Source: Calothrix parasitica NIES-267 (lineage in GTDB: Bacteria; Cyanobacteriota; Cyanobacteriia; Cyanobacteriales; Nostocaceae). Taken from it: a DNA stretch of 64,000 nucleotides. This document shows, piece after piece, positions 18,714 through 30,142 of this stretch (the first letter of the stretch is position 1; each line of letters starts with the position of its first letter). A program made the position numbers and the translations under genes. The DNA is taken from contig NZ_AP018227.1 of the NCBI RefSeq assembly GCF_002368095.1, positions 6,836,123 to 6,900,122 on the forward strand. Direction: 5' to 3'. A model generated the notes under the pieces. That model was given only the letters and a program-made list of their open reading frames with translations, had not been told where the DNA came from and ran no database searches.

Positions 18714-18754
18714 AAAAGTCAGAAGCCTAATTGTATCTGTAGCTTCTGACTTTT
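18714..18754 (-). terminator. terminator of the E4 recombinase gene
   Basis: Perfect inverted repeat GTCAGAAGC (18718-18726) / GCTTCTGAC (18742-18750), flanked by A and T runs, 28 bp beyond the stop of the minus-strand recombinase. It should work in both directions. Confidence 0.8.
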
Positions 18755-18781
18755 GCCACTATTATTGTTAGTAATGTTACT

Positions 18782-20170
18782 TTAAATAATCTCTTTTAGT
18801 TTATATCTTGCTAATTCTATTTCTGTTTCTGCTAGACGTTTTCTTAAATAGGTCACTTCACATTTTAATTTTTCAACCTCTGTTTGTTCTTCAAAGGCTT
18901 GATTAAAAGCTTTACGTCTATTTTCTAATCCAAACCATCTTTGGTATGTTTTAGTGTGTATTTCTACCGTATGACCTAAATTATCGGCAGCTGCTTTAAT
19001 GGGAATTCCTTGTAAATGCGCTCTAATAGCACAAGCATGACGTAAATCATAAGGTTTAAAAGGTAATTTATATTTTTTAAAAAACCAAGATAAATGACTT
19101 ACTCTTGCACATAAAGTTGTTGTTGATGTTGTGTCGTAACAGTAGTTTTTCAGCAGAGTGATATTTGCTGGATTTTTTAAATCAAAAAGTTCAATCCACT
19201 CCGGTACAAATGGAAAAATTTCTCTATATCCTGTTTTATTTGATTCATGAACTTTAAAAGTATTATGAAGGTTATCTGGTGAAGTAAACCAGTCTAATAA
19301 TGGTTGATTAAATATCTCCCTCGGTCGCAATCCATATACAGCCATTAAACCATAAATCAGCTTGTTTCTATTAGCTGTTTGAGCAGCACGTGTCCGGTTA
19401 ATTGTTAATGAATTAATATATTCATCTATATTTTTGATTAGGATGACTATATCTTGGTCAGTTGGTATATCTCGTGTTTTAGGTTTGTATTTTAAATCAA
19501 TGTCACTTAAATCTATGTCAAGATTTAAATAATTAGTAATAATTCTTGAAATTATAACTGCATGTCTTCTATTTGCTGGAGTCTCAATATTATTAATAAT
19601 TGACTTTATCTCATTGGCTGAGATTACTTGATTACTTGAAAAATATTTTTGACATCTGTTCTTAGTTATCCGAAAAGTATGTTCGCTTTTCAGAGTTCGT
19701 TTTCTTGTGGAAAAGTATATATCTTCAAATTTTTCATAAAATTCTTTAAAAGTAACACTTTCTTTCTTCTTAGCTTGAACCCCTAAATATTTATCAGTCC
19801 AAACAAAGGTTTGACGAGCGATTAATTTACCTAACTCGTGACTTTCTTCTTCAGCAGTTTTCAAACCATCAAAACTAGCTGGTATACCAAGGCTGAGAGT
19901 GTATTGCTTTTTCTCTCTACCTCCAGGATGGGTGTCACCTGGTTTTAGAGGAAGTGTAGCTCGAAGCTGTATAGCTCCATTTCTCAAAACAACGCTGACT
20001 CTAATTTTGCTTGCTTTTAATTGTTGATTGACTCGTACTACTTCTTGAGAGAGCTTCATTTCTATATGTTTTTGAGTTGCTTCTGCTATTTTCTTCCTAC
20101 CTCTGTAGCTTCCATCAGAAGTGTCAGGAACTTGAAAATCGCTGAAAACTTGACCCTGTATATCTTTCAT
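18782..20170 (-). CDS. XisA/XisC-family tyrosine recombinase of E4
   Basis: Recombinase of 462 residues expected to excise E4. The N-terminus MKDIQGQVFSDFQVPDTSDG and the block ATLPLKPGDTH with LSLGIPASFDGLKTAEEE match the E3 and E1 enzymes closely. Residues 150-240 differ from them. Catalytic signatures are GLRPRE (Arg about 282), YDLRHACAIRAH, LGHTVEIHTKTYQRW (nucleophile Tyr about 409) and a leucine-rich coiled coil (LKCEVTYLRKRLAETEIEL). It is the same length as the E3 enzyme, so the two nifH elements probably arose by duplication and retargeting. It is transcribed against nifH. Confidence 0.92.
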   Translation of the reverse strand: MKDIQGQVFSDFQVPDTSDGSYRGRKKIAEATQKHIEMKLSQEVVRVNQQLKASKIRVSVVLRNGAIQLRATLPLKPGDTHPGGREKKQYTLSLGIPASFDGLKTAEEESHELGKLIARQTFVWTDKYLGVQAKKKESVTFKEFYEKFEDIYFSTRKRTLKSEHTFRITKNRCQKYFSSNQVISANEIKSIINNIETPANRRHAVIISRIITNYLNLDIDLSDIDLKYKPKTRDIPTDQDIVILIKNIDEYINSLTINRTRAAQTANRNKLIYGLMAVYGLRPREIFNQPLLDWFTSPDNLHNTFKVHESNKTGYREIFPFVPEWIELFDLKNPANITLLKNYCYDTTSTTTLCARVSHLSWFFKKYKLPFKPYDLRHACAIRAHLQGIPIKAAADNLGHTVEIHTKTYQRWFGLENRRKAFNQAFEEQTEVEKLKCEVTYLRKRLAETEIELARYKLKEII

Positions 20171-20246
20171 GATTTTGCACTAAAATTGCACTAATTTTTT
20201 AAATGTTTATGCCGAACAATTAATCATTGAAAAGTGTGTGATATAA

Positions 20247-20693
<447 letters not shown>

Positions 20694-20716
20694 TAGTAAC
20701 TGATGTCCTAGCGACA

Positions 20717-20779
20717 AAAGGTAAAGGTAAAGGTAAAGGTAAAACTATATATTTTAGCTTTTACCCTTTACCCTTTACC
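20717..20779 (+). repeat. GGTAAA repeat hairpin between nifH and nifD
   Basis: Four GGTAAA units (20717-20744) are followed after about 14 bp by complementary TTTACCC units (20758-20779), forming a long imperfect stem in the nifH-nifD spacer. A stable hairpin here could protect the nifH transcript end or partly uncouple nifH from nifDK expression, which is inference. Confidence 0.6.
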
Positions 20780-20851
20780 AAAATGCTTCAATCAACTCTT
20801 ACTATTTCTGAAATCCCAAGTAGTTACCAGTAGTAAAAAAGGCAGAGAAAT

Positions 20852-21084
20852 ATGTCACCCGCAGATAAGAAAAACATCGTCGAAGAAAGAAAGCAGTTAG
20901 TTAACGAAGTTTTAGACGCTTATCCTGAGAAAGCTAAGAAAAGACGTACTAAGCACCTTAACGTTCATGAAGAAGGTAAGAGTGATTGCGGCGTAAAATC
21001 CAATGTCAAGTCTCTTCCTGGTGTTATGACCGCTCGTGGTTGTGCATATGCAGGTTCTAAAGGTGTGGTTTGGGGTCCGATTAA
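20852..21084 (+). CDS. nifD: NifD, fragment 1 of at least 5 (N-terminus)
   Basis: First 77 codons of the nitrogenase MoFe protein alpha chain, from ATG at 20852. It reads [20 protein letters not shown], then [20 protein letters not shown], the P-cluster Cys in [16 protein letters not shown], and is cut at G-P-I-K by E5. Unrearranged, it continues a few foreign codons and stops at 21103. Fragments 20852-21084, 22808-23479, 37803-38260 and 63514-63525 join in frame to 1375 nt, about 458 codons. Roughly 30 C-terminal codons must lie beyond the window, behind E8. Confidence 0.95.
21078..21084 (+). repeat. E5 left recombination site
   Basis: CGATTAA in nifD codons P-I-K, identical to 22801-22807. 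Confidence 0.85.
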
Positions 21085-21192
21085 AAATATGTTTTATCTT
21101 TAAAATAAAATCCTTTAAACTGCTTGTAATGAACATTTTCTATTGCTCTTAAATGTTCGTTATAAGCAGTTATTTTTTAAGGCATATTTAGG

Positions 21193-22581
21193 ATGAAACA
21201 GGTGCATCTAGAGGATTTATTTGATGAGTTTGAAGTTCCAGCAAGTACCGACGGCAGCTACATGGGTACGCAGAATCAAGTTAAAGCAACGCAAGAGTAT
21301 ATGGATAAAAAGATTGAAGAAAAGTTGAAGGATATAAATGCAAGGCTTAAAGCAAGTAAAACTAAGGTTAGCATTAAGAAAGTCGGAGATACTCTACAGT
21401 TAAGAGCTACTCTCCCTTTGAAACCTGGTGATACAAATAAATCAGGAAGAAGTCGAAAGCAATATTTTATTTCTTTGGGTATTCCAGCAAATTTTAATGG
21501 CTTAAAAACTGCTGAGGAGGAAGCTTATGAATTGGGTAAACTGATTGCAAGAAAATGTTTTGAATGGAATTATAAGTATTTAGGTCAACAAGCAAATCAA
21601 CAAGAATTTAAAACTTTTAAACAAGTATCAGAAACTTTAGAAAGCGAATATTTTAGTACTAGAAAAAGGACTATAAAAAGCGAACATAGTTTTTGGCATT
21701 TATATAAACGGTATAAACAATATTTTGAATCAGATTTACCAGTAACAAGCGAAAATATAGTTGAAATTATTAAAAGTATTACCTCTCCAAGCTCCCGCGA
21801 CCAAGCAATTAGAATTGCGAGGGTATTTTCAAAAATTCATTGTATAGAAGTAAATTTAAAAGACTTAAAGTTACCTATTATTCCAAATGATAGATACGTA
21901 CCTGCTGATATAGAAATTATAGAGGCTTTTGAAAAATACCAAGAAAAAGGTCAAAATACAAAAATTAGAAAAGATTATCGCAACTCCTGGAAGCTACATA
22001 GATTAGTATTCGGATTAATTGCTACCTATGGTTTAAGACCCCGTGAGGTATTTAACCAGCCCGATTTGGATTGGTTTTTGAATGATGAAAATACTGATAA
22101 TATCTGGAAAGTTCATAAGTCAAATAAAACAGGTTACAGAGAAGTTTTACCTTTCGTACCAGAATGGGTAGAATTATTTGAATTGAAAAATCCAGAAGCT
22201 ATTTGTTTATTGAAAGCAAAAATACAGAGCATAACTAGTTTTCAAGAATTATCACATTTAGTTCAAACTAATGCTCGGTGGTTTAGACGCATTCTAGATT
22301 TACCGTTTGAACCTTATGATCTAAGACATGCTTGTGCGATTAGAGCGCATATCCAAGGTTTACCAATTAAAGCATCAGCCGATAATCTAGGACATTCTGT
22401 AGAAATGCATACTAAAGTTTATCAGCGGTGGTTCTCGTTGGAAAATCGTAAGCAAGTCATGAAATCTGCAATTAATCGGAAATCACGAGAACAATTAGAG
22501 GCTGAAAACATCAGGTTAATAGCAGAAAATCAACGACTCAAATATCAACTAGATAAATTACAGCAGATATCCTCTTATTAA
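21193..22581 (+). CDS. XisA/XisC-family tyrosine recombinase of E5
   Basis: Recombinase of 462 residues expected to excise E5. The N-terminus (EDLFDEFEVPASTDGSYMG) is a looser version of the E1/E3/E4 leader, then ATLPLKPGDTNKSG and ISLGIPANFNGLKTAEEEA. Residues 150-240 are unique. Catalytic signatures are GLRPRE (Arg about 282), PYDLRHACAIRAHIQGLPIK, LGHSVEMHTKVYQRW (Tyr about 410) and a coiled-coil tail rich in Glu, Asn and Leu. It is codirectional with nifD and starts 90 bp after the truncated nifD frame ends. Confidence 0.91.
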   Translation: MKQVHLEDLFDEFEVPASTDGSYMGTQNQVKATQEYMDKKIEEKLKDINARLKASKTKVSIKKVGDTLQLRATLPLKPGDTNKSGRSRKQYFISLGIPANFNGLKTAEEEAYELGKLIARKCFEWNYKYLGQQANQQEFKTFKQVSETLESEYFSTRKRTIKSEHSFWHLYKRYKQYFESDLPVTSENIVEIIKSITSPSSRDQAIRIARVFSKIHCIEVNLKDLKLPIIPNDRYVPADIEIIEAFEKYQEKGQNTKIRKDYRNSWKLHRLVFGLIATYGLRPREVFNQPDLDWFLNDENTDNIWKVHKSNKTGYREVLPFVPEWVELFELKNPEAICLLKAKIQSITSFQELSHLVQTNARWFRRILDLPFEPYDLRHACAIRAHIQGLPIKASADNLGHSVEMHTKVYQRWFSLENRKQVMKSAINRKSREQLEAENIRLIAENQRLKYQLDKLQQISSY

Positions 22582-22800
22582 AAGTATGGGACAAATAAAC
22601 ATATCGCTACTATATTAGATATACTATTCTCCAATCAAATTTTAGGGTAGATTCAGGATTTATCAAATCTGGATTGAATTAGTCATTTGATTTGTTTTTT
22701 TGATTTGTAAGAGCTATGTTTAGGGTAAATTTAGGCTCTGCTGTGGTTCAGAATTAAGAAAGTACTATCAACAGGATATTTGAGCTGCGGAAAAATATCA

Positions 22801-22807
22801 CGATTAA
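22801..22807 (+). repeat. E5 right recombination site
   Basis: CGATTAA, second copy, followed by nifD codons for D-M-I-H-I-S-H-G. Confidence 0.85.
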
Positions 22808-23479
22808 GGACATGATCCACATCAGCCACGGTCCAGTTGGTTGTGGTTACTGGTCTTGGTCTGGTCGTCGTAACTATTATATTGGAACCACTGGTGTTGA
22901 TACCTTTGGTACAATGCATTTCACTTCCGATTTCCAAGAAAGAGACATCGTTTTTGGTGGAGATAAGAAGCTCGCCAAAATGATTAACGAAATCGAAGAA
23001 CTCTTCCCCCTCAACAGAGGTGTATCAGTTCAGTCTGAGTGTCCCATCGGTCTCATAGGTGACGACATCGAAGCGGTTGCTAAGAAAGCTTCCAAAGATA
23101 TTGGTAAGCCTGTTATCCCCGCTCGTTGTGAAGGTTTCCGTGGTGTGTCTCAATCTTTAGGACACCACATTGCTAACGATGCTATTCGTGACTGGGTATT
23201 CCCTGCTGCTGATAAAGCTGCTAAGGAAAATACTTTAGATTACGAACAAGGTCCTTATGATGTAGCAATCATTGGTGACTACAACATCGGTGGTGATGCA
23301 TGGTCTAGCCGTATCCTCTTAGAAGAAATCGGCTTGCGCGTGGTCGCTCAATGGTCTGGTGATGGAACATTGAACGAGATGATGTTGACTCCCAAGGTAA
23401 AAATGAACTTGATTCATTGCTACCGTTCTATGAACTACATCTCTCGTCACATGGAAGAAGCTTATGGTATTCCCTGGAT
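22808..23479 (+). CDS. nifD: NifD, fragment 2 (residues about 78-301)
   Basis: NifD from [20 protein letters not shown], with its P-cluster Cys, through [59 protein letters not shown] and the FeMo-co ligand Cys in [13 protein letters not shown]. It is cut at Y-G-I-P-W by E6; unrearranged it adds I-K-W and stops at 23489. An in-frame ATG at 22812 is native methionine within NifD, not a start. All expected ligands of this part are present. Confidence 0.96.
23469..23479 (+). repeat. E6 left recombination site
   Basis: ATTCCCTGGAT in nifD codons G-I-P-W-M, identical to 37792-37802. Confidence 0.93.
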
Positions 23480-23493
23480 AAAGTGGTGAGGAG

Positions 23494-23908
23494 TAAATGC
23501 TTTATATCAAAGGGTTTTGAGATTTTGCTTTTTTAATAGAATTATTTATTCCTTAAATCGGATTCGTTTTAATATAGTGAATGCCAGTTGAAATAGTAAA
23601 TAAAATGATAGATATTTAGATTAATCTTGCATTATCTTTGGGTTGGAGAATGCAATTATTGCAATATATAGCAATCTTCAGGAGACGCTCCGCTAACGCT
23701 TCATTTTATTTCGCTCGCCATGAATTAGTTATAGTTATAAATTTTATCACGCACCTACTTAGAATAAAAAAGATAGGAACCATCCAACAGCCATCTAATT
23801 AGTTCTTGGATTTTCAATTCAATTTCAATTCAATTTCAATATACCTCAAAAGAAGGTGGTGCTAAGCTGATAAGTAAAGCAGAGAAGCACAGCTAAAAGG
23901 ATAAATGA
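23494..23908. other. left arm of E6, no gene seen
   Basis: 415 bp without a gene. It contains the dispersed cyanobacterial repeat GGAGACGCTCCGCTAACG (about 23691-23708) and a short direct tandem of TTCAATTCAA units at about 23813-23842. A promoter for the downstream FHA gene is likely in the second half. Confidence 0.45.
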
Positions 23909-24649
23909 ATGGATTCGGAATACCCATTTTTAGAAGTTCAAAGACCTGATGGCTCGGAAGATATTATCAAAATCGAAGATATTGTTAAGTCACAAAAATA
24001 TAAAAATGTTGTCACGATTGGACGCTCTAAAGAAAATGATATTGTATTACCAGACCCACACAAAAAAGTATCTCGAAGACACTGTATTTTAGAACACAAT
24101 ATTGGTCACTGGTGGGTTGTAGATGAAGGTAGTGCTAATGGTACTTTTGTCCAGCGTACTCTAACAGAAGATTTTCTTGATGTTCGCAGTGATGGAAAGT
24201 TAGCTTTGGCTGATGGGGATGAAATTCTGATATTGGGTAAATTAATCGAACCGGATGATTATATATTTTGGCATTTGAAATTTAGAGATCCAAGCCAAAC
24301 TCAAGAAGTCAAAAATTTCCAATATGTAGAGTCTTTGGAATATAGTTTGAGTCAAGAAAGGCTATTTCGTCAAACGTCTCGCAACCGAGAAGAAATTAGT
24401 TTGACCCCACAAGAAAGAAGATTAATCCATTATATGGCTCAATGCAATCATGAAAATAAAGATGAGCCAGTAATGTGTAGTTATGAAGAATTATTACAGG
24501 CAATTTGGTTAGAAAAGTTTGGTCATACTAATGCGGAAGTGAATCGCTTGATTTGGAGCATTCGCAATAAAATAGAAACCGATTCTGGGGAACCAAAGTT
24601 TCTCCAAACGGTTAAGGGTAGTGGTTATATACTTTACATTGATACTTGA
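23909..24649 (+). CDS. FHA-domain protein with C-terminal winged-helix DNA-binding domain
   Basis: 246 residues. The forkhead-associated domain (about 30-115) has TIGRSKENDIVLPDPHKKVS, SRRHCILEH and GSANGTFV, the standard phosphothreonine-binding positions. The C-terminal 85 residues (LTPQERRLIHYMAQ, NRLIWSIRNKIETDSGEPKF and TVKGSGYIL) are an OmpR-type winged helix without a receiver domain. It should bind a phosphorylated partner and DNA, so it is a plausible regulator of the operon-like set that follows; the kinase encoded 215 bp downstream is the obvious candidate to make the phosphothreonine. That pairing is inference. Confidence 0.85.
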   Translation: MDSEYPFLEVQRPDGSEDIIKIEDIVKSQKYKNVVTIGRSKENDIVLPDPHKKVSRRHCILEHNIGHWWVVDEGSANGTFVQRTLTEDFLDVRSDGKLALADGDEILILGKLIEPDDYIFWHLKFRDPSQTQEVKNFQYVESLEYSLSQERLFRQTSRNREEISLTPQERRLIHYMAQCNHENKDEPVMCSYEELLQAIWLEKFGHTNAEVNRLIWSIRNKIETDSGEPKFLQTVKGSGYILYIDT

Positions 24650-24864
24650 AGATTTAAAAATTTGGTTGAGGGAAGTAGCTGCTACTGAGACCATTTGGAT
24701 TTCATTACTGAGTCTTGGCTGACCGTACTATGTAAAGAAATTTTATAAAAATCGTAATTATACTTAAAAACAACGATATACCTTTGAACCACATATAGTA
24801 GCGAGCAATATTACAAGATGGAAAGCAGAGACTATATAAATTTTGGCTAAAAATATTATTAATT

Positions 24865-26883
24865 ATGAACGATTACAAAAAGCCTCAAATCAACTGGCAA
24901 ATCGGTTCTAAGATAAATAGGATATTTTCATGGAAAGGTAACGAAGATAACCCCATGCAAGGTAAGATACTGCGCGAGAAATACAGAGTTAAACATTCTT
25001 TGGGAGGAAAAGGAGGTTTTGGGGAAACTTTTATTGCTGAAAGTCTAAATTCCCGAGATGATAAATTGTATGTGGCGAAAAAACTCAAGCCAACCATCAC
25101 AGACCCGCGAATTTGGAAACAGTTTTCTAAAGAAGCATCGGTACTTAAAGAATTAGGACAGTTCCATCCGTTGATTCCTGAAGTTTATGATTATTTTCAA
25201 CAAAGTAAAGAATATTATTTAATTCAAGAGCATATTGATGGAAATGATTTGACTCACGAAATTCTACCGGGAAAACGCTGGAGTGAAGCTCAAACCAAGA
25301 AATTTTTAACGGAAATTCTCGAAATACTTGCCTTTGTCCATAATCGGGGAATACTTCATATGGATATTAAACCGGCAAATATCATGCGGAGAAATGGCGA
25401 TCGCCAATTAATGTTGATAGATTTTGGCTCTGTAAAGCGAACTAGTACCCAGGTAATAGAAAATGGAGAAATTCGCGTCAATCCGAACTCTCTTGTGTTT
25501 TGTACCCCCGGATATGCACCAATAGAACAGTTAAATTGTAAGCCACATTTTTACAGCAGCGATATTTATGCGGTGGGAATTACTGCAATTCAAGCTTTAA
25601 CCGGAATATCTGCAATAGAATTATCTAAAGATAAGGGTACAGTAATTTGGCGCGATGAAGTCAGCGATTATGTTAGTAATGCTTTCGCCGATTTTTTGAG
25701 CAAAATGGTATCTTTTGATTATACTAAGCGTTATCAAAATGCCAAAATAGCGCGGGAAGAGTTATTAAAAATTGCGGATAGTAGTTATGAAAGTGAAGAA
25801 ACTATCCCTTCTCCACTTCCATTTTTAGCAAAAAGTTCTGACCTAAATACAGTTCCACCGATAGAATTTCCCAGTGGGCCGGTTCGTTTAAATTCGCCGT
25901 TTTACATAGAAAATTGCAACAGTAATATGGATAGTCGCAGTACAGCTTTACGGCGCATCAAAGCTCCAAGAAAGTGGGGTAAAACCTCTGCAACTATTCG
26001 CATGAAAGAACAAGAACGAAAGCAAGGGTTTCATACTGTTTGCTTAAATTTTCGGGAATTTGATACAGAGGCATTGCAAAACTTGGGCATTTTTTTACAA
26101 AAGTTTTGTGAAAGTATTATCTTAGAATTAAATAGTGAAGAAGTACAAATAGAGACTAATGTTGCTAAGTTTTGGAAAGAATCTTTAGTTCCCAATAATA
26201 AAGCGAAATGTCGGATATATATACAAAAATATATACTCACAGTCATCAATAAACCTTTAGTAATTGTTTTAGATGAAGTTGATACAATATTTGGTAATTC
26301 TCAAATAGATGTCGAATTCTTTGCTCTTTTACGAGTTTTTTACGAAAGAAGTGCATCAGAAGCGATTTGGCAAAAACTAAAAATGATTATTGTACATTCT
26401 CAGGACTATACAGAAACCAGTAAAAATAAATCACCTTTTAACGTTGGGGAATCTGTTGAGCTACCGGAATTCGACGAATCACAGATTAAGAAACTAGTAG
26501 CACTACATGGATTGAATTGGCAACGCGAACAAATTAAACAGTTAATGGAATTAGTTGGAGGTCACCCGTATATGGTGCGCGTGGCTTTATATAAAATTGC
26601 TAATAAAGAAATGACATTCTCTCAGTTTTTAGAATTAGCAGCAACCGAAGCAGGTCCATTTGCAGAGGACTTGCTTTACCAGTGGAATAATTTGGAAAAA
26701 CATCATATCAAGCAGGAGTATAAAAAGGTATTAGCTACTAAATCAGCGGTACAGATAGATGCTCAAAAAGCGAATGTTCTAGAAGGTATGGGATTAATTA
26801 AACGTGACAAAAAAAATCCGAATAAAGTTGAATGTTTTTGTCAGTTATATCGTCTCTACTTCAGCCAGTATTTAGGATTATAA
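24865..26883 (+). CDS. Ser/Thr protein kinase fused to AAA-type ATPase domain
   Basis: 672 residues. The N-terminal eukaryotic-type kinase (about 30-310) has a Gly-rich loop GGKGGFGET, catalytic [12 protein letters not shown] and LIDFGSVKR. The HMD triplet replaces HRD, but the catalytic Asp and metal-binding DFG are kept, so it is probably active. The C-terminal half is an AAA_35-like P-loop domain: the Walker A region is [15 protein letters not shown] (about 364-378) and Walker B is [12 protein letters not shown] (about 466-477). Such kinase-NTPase fusions occur in multicellular cyanobacteria. The stop lies 2 bp before the next start, so the two are translationally coupled. Confidence 0.85.
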   Translation: MNDYKKPQINWQIGSKINRIFSWKGNEDNPMQGKILREKYRVKHSLGGKGGFGETFIAESLNSRDDKLYVAKKLKPTITDPRIWKQFSKEASVLKELGQFHPLIPEVYDYFQQSKEYYLIQEHIDGNDLTHEILPGKRWSEAQTKKFLTEILEILAFVHNRGILHMDIKPANIMRRNGDRQLMLIDFGSVKRTSTQVIENGEIRVNPNSLVFCTPGYAPIEQLNCKPHFYSSDIYAVGITAIQALTGISAIELSKDKGTVIWRDEVSDYVSNAFADFLSKMVSFDYTKRYQNAKIAREELLKIADSSYESEETIPSPLPFLAKSSDLNTVPPIEFPSGPVRLNSPFYIENCNSNMDSRSTALRRIKAPRKWGKTSATIRMKEQERKQGFHTVCLNFREFDTEALQNLGIFLQKFCESIILELNSEEVQIETNVAKFWKESLVPNNKAKCRIYIQKYILTVINKPLVIVLDEVDTIFGNSQIDVEFFALLRVFYERSASEAIWQKLKMIIVHSQDYTETSKNKSPFNVGESVELPEFDESQIKKLVALHGLNWQREQIKQLMELVGGHPYMVRVALYKIANKEMTFSQFLELAATEAGPFAEDLLYQWNNLEKHHIKQEYKKVLATKSAVQIDAQKANVLEGMGLIKRDKKNPNKVECFCQLYRLYFSQYLGL

Positions 26884-26885
26884 AA

Positions 26886-29800
26886 ATGAATATACAAAAC
26901 AACTTTCAGTATGAAGTTGGGGGAGCTTTAAGTAAGGATTCTCCTACATATGTAAGTCGTCAAGCAGACCACGAGCTTTACAGCTTTCTCAGAGCAGCGG
27001 AGTATTGTTATGTCTTTAATGCTCGTCAAATGGGAAAATCTAGTTTGGGTAAAAAGACAATGCACCGTCTCCAAGCTGAAGGCTTTATTTGCTGCTGGAT
27101 TGATATGTCGGAGATTATTGAGCAAGACATTACCCGTAAAGACTGGTACGAACAAATCATCTTTAGTATTGCAGAAGCATTAGAATTAGAATCAAATCTA
27201 TTTCAAGACTGGTTTTCTCACAAAAATGAAAGTAGACCTGCGAGTAAGTTTCGAGATTTCTTTGAAGAGTTATTAAAATATATTCCGAAGAATATTATTA
27301 TATTTGTAGACGAGATTGATAATATCATTGAGTTGGATTTTAACCCAGCCGATGAATTCTTTAAACAAATAGCAGCTATTTATAATAAACGTGCTGATTC
27401 TCCGGAGTATCAACGTATTTCCTTTGCTTTTTTTGGTGGAGCAACTCCCTATGAATTAGTTAAGAAAAGTACTTTTGGAATTGGTAGAGCAATTGAGTTA
27501 AGGGGTTTTAAATTAGAGCAAGCTTTAAATTTAGGTACGGGGTTGAATACAAAAACAAATAATCCTCATGCTGTATTAGAAGAAATATTAAAATGGACTG
27601 GGGGTCAACCTTTTTTAACCCAGAAAATTTGTCGGATCTTATCTGGAGGAAACTTAATTAATCCAGGTGCAGAATCAGAAGCAGTTAAAAACAGTATTCA
27701 AAATATAGTTGAGTCTTGGGATAGCGATAAGCAAGATTCTCCCGTACATTTTAGAACTATTTATCGCCGAATATTAGATAGTAAAAATAGTAATAAGTTA
27801 CGGCATCTTTGTCATCAACTTTTTAAGAATGGTCAAATTACCATTGATAAAACACCAGAACAGCTAGAGTTTCGCTATACCGGGCTGGTAACGCGTCGAG
27901 GGAATTATTTAGAATTTTTCAACCCAATTTATCAGTGGATATTCAATGAAAATGTTATCCCCGAAGCCGATGGGGCACCGTCTATATTTATAGAACGTGA
28001 GGAGCAGCAAGAAAGTTTTAAACAAATTTTAGATTCTCTATTAAATTCTCATTCTAAAAATAATAGTCCGCAAATTTTCTTACCTTATGGACATCAGGGA
28101 ATGGGTAAATCTGCTTTTATTCACCGCTTGCATCAAATAGTTGGGGAAAAAAAATTAAAAGATAAAGTCAACAATTTGCTTTTAGATTGGGCTTACGAAT
28201 ACGAGCGCTACCCCGAACTAAGGGTGGGGCACGATAATATTGAACCCACTGTTGTTTTAGAAGTAATTTACCAAAAATTCGTTTTTGAAGGTTGGGAGAA
28301 TTACTTTGAAAATTATCGTCAAATTAAGTATTTATGTCAAAATGCAAATAATAAAATTACAGCCGCTTTCAAAAATTTGACTGTCAAAGATGTAGATTTT
28401 ATCGATAATTTGCGTCCTTTAGGAGTTGACGGAATTACTTATTTATTAAATGAAGACGAAAGAAATTTAGATGAGGAAGAACTTGATGAATTTCAACAGG
28501 TAAAAGAATTTATCAAGCTGCTGCTTTCACCACAAGAATTAGAAGTTTTTCCACAACAAGAAATACATCTAGCCGTATCTTTAGGAATTGGAATTGCCAA
28601 TATAGCTCAAGAAACACCACTAGTAATATTTTTTGACACCTACGAAATCGTAGATTCACTTAAATGCGATTACATTCTCCGTAACGCAATTAATCAAAGT
28701 AGCGGCAAAGTAGTATGGGTAATCGCTTCACAAAGAAACCTTGCAGATAGCGGGAAGAGAAACGATGCAGCCAAATTAACTTTGCAAAAAACTTTAGAAC
28801 ATAAAGACCCCGATGTCGTTGTTGCAACCATTAAAGCCTTAGCAAAGTATGATGATGGAATTACAATTACCGAACTAATCAACTTTCTCTCATTACCCGC
28901 ACATCCTTCCGAGAACAACGCAGCAACAGACCGTTACGTGCGCGAAACAGCAGTCCGCGAATTAGGCAAAATAGTTACAAATCAAACAAGTTTGTCACAA
29001 ATATCCCAAGCAGTTAAAGGTTTAGTAACTGCAATGCGAAACGACTATATTAGCAACGTTCGCGAAGCAGCAGCGAAAGCACTACAGAAAATATACACGG
29101 TAATCAAGTCAAGAGAAATTCAACCTGTAGAAATCATCAAAGAAATTCAAAGAAATTTGATACTTGCAGGTAAATTGAATCAAGAAGATTCCCACGAAAT
29201 TAGCAATCCACCTTTTGACATACTCGTTGAAGGTTTATCTAGTCCCGATTTAGATACAAGAGTAAACAGTGCCCAAAAGTTGAGCCAATACCCACAAGCG
29301 GCCGAAAAACTCCTTCAATTACTTAGAACTTCAAGCCAAGAACCCGATATCCGCGCTACAGCAGCACAGTCACTAGGAGAAATTGGGATAGCTGACACAA
29401 CCACCGTTGAGCAATTAATTCAAGCAGTAGATTACGAACAAGAACCCGATTCTTACGTGCGAAAACAAGCAGCTATAGCGCTAGGTAAACTCAAAATAGC
29501 AGGAGCTATAGATGCATTAAATAAAGTCTGCCGTGAAGATAAATTTAGCAGCGTCCGGAATCCGGCTCAAGCATCATTAGAATCCATAGCAACAGCATCG
29601 GATGAAGCAAGAGAAAAGGCTGCAATTTATCTAGAGCAGTTGAATCCACAGCCGCTTCCTATTTATACAATTCAAGAGTTAATTGAACAGTTAAACAATC
29701 AAGACAGAATCAAGCGAGAATCGGCTGTGATTGCATCAGGTAATATCAATGCTAATCAGCAAGAATTAGATGAATTTAAAATTATAGAAAGGTTGATTAA

Positions 29801-29990
29801 TATGTGGCGAAATGACCCAATTAATACCGTAAGAAGTGCTGTTGAAAATGCATTATCTGAAATATATCAACGTACACAGCACCCAACTGCATATAAAGCT
29901 TTAAAACGTTATCCAGATTATACCAACGATGCAATTAGAGAAAAATATGAATTGCTATTCAAAGAATATCATCTACCTGTTAATGGTTGA
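26886..29990 (+). CDS. double P-loop AAA ATPase with HEAT-like repeats
   Basis: 1034 residues from ATG 26886, 2 bp behind the kinase gene; a longer frame from 26832 overlaps that gene and is unlikely. The first ATPase is AAA_35-like with Walker [15 protein letters not shown] (about 44-57) and Walker [13 protein letters not shown] (about 137-148). A second P-loop [14 protein letters not shown] begins at about residue 403, with a candidate Walker [10 protein letters not shown] near 580. From about 632 to the end the protein is HEAT/Armadillo-like helical repeats ([49 protein letters not shown]). The layout, sensor repeats joined to a switch ATPase, matches STAND-like conflict proteins. Confidence 0.85.
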   Translation: MNIQNNFQYEVGGALSKDSPTYVSRQADHELYSFLRAAEYCYVFNARQMGKSSLGKKTMHRLQAEGFICCWIDMSEIIEQDITRKDWYEQIIFSIAEALELESNLFQDWFSHKNESRPASKFRDFFEELLKYIPKNIIIFVDEIDNIIELDFNPADEFFKQIAAIYNKRADSPEYQRISFAFFGGATPYELVKKSTFGIGRAIELRGFKLEQALNLGTGLNTKTNNPHAVLEEILKWTGGQPFLTQKICRILSGGNLINPGAESEAVKNSIQNIVESWDSDKQDSPVHFRTIYRRILDSKNSNKLRHLCHQLFKNGQITIDKTPEQLEFRYTGLVTRRGNYLEFFNPIYQWIFNENVIPEADGAPSIFIEREEQQESFKQILDSLLNSHSKNNSPQIFLPYGHQGMGKSAFIHRLHQIVGEKKLKDKVNNLLLDWAYEYERYPELRVGHDNIEPTVVLEVIYQKFVFEGWENYFENYRQIKYLCQNANNKITAAFKNLTVKDVDFIDNLRPLGVDGITYLLNEDERNLDEEELDEFQQVKEFIKLLLSPQELEVFPQQEIHLAVSLGIGIANIAQETPLVIFFDTYEIVDSLKCDYILRNAINQSSGKVVWVIASQRNLADSGKRNDAAKLTLQKTLEHKDPDVVVATIKALAKYDDGITITELINFLSLPAHPSENNAATDRYVRETAVRELGKIVTNQTSLSQISQAVKGLVTAMRNDYISNVREAAAKALQKIYTVIKSREIQPVEIIKEIQRNLILAGKLNQEDSHEISNPPFDILVEGLSSPDLDTRVNSAQKLSQYPQAAEKLLQLLRTSSQEPDIRATAAQSLGEIGIADTTTVEQLIQAVDYEQEPDSYVRKQAAIALGKLKIAGAIDALNKVCREDKFSSVRNPAQASLESIATASDEAREKAAIYLEQLNPQPLPIYTIQELIEQLNNQDRIKRESAVIASGNINANQQELDEFKIIERLINMWRNDPINTVRSAVENALSEIYQRTQHPTAYKALKRYPDYTNDAIREKYELLFKEYHLPVNG

Positions 29991-30142
29991 GGGGATGGAG
30001 GGAGAGGGATGGGGAGACAAGGGGATGGGGAGACAAGGAGAATAATTATTAATTTACTACTTGTCAAAGTAATTTGCAATTAACAATTGTTTGGTCACTG
30101 ATAACTGATAACTGATAACTGTAAAAATATTTGGAGAACAAA

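Larger units (their letters stand above)
21078..22807. mobile_element. E5, first nifD excision element (1723 bp)
   Basis: DNA between two CGATTAA repeats (21078-21084 and 22801-22807). Excision joins GGT CCG ATT AAG GAC ATG ATC, restoring G-P-I-K-D-M-I in NifD. It holds one recombinase gene (plus strand). It is the smallest element in the window. Confidence 0.92.
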
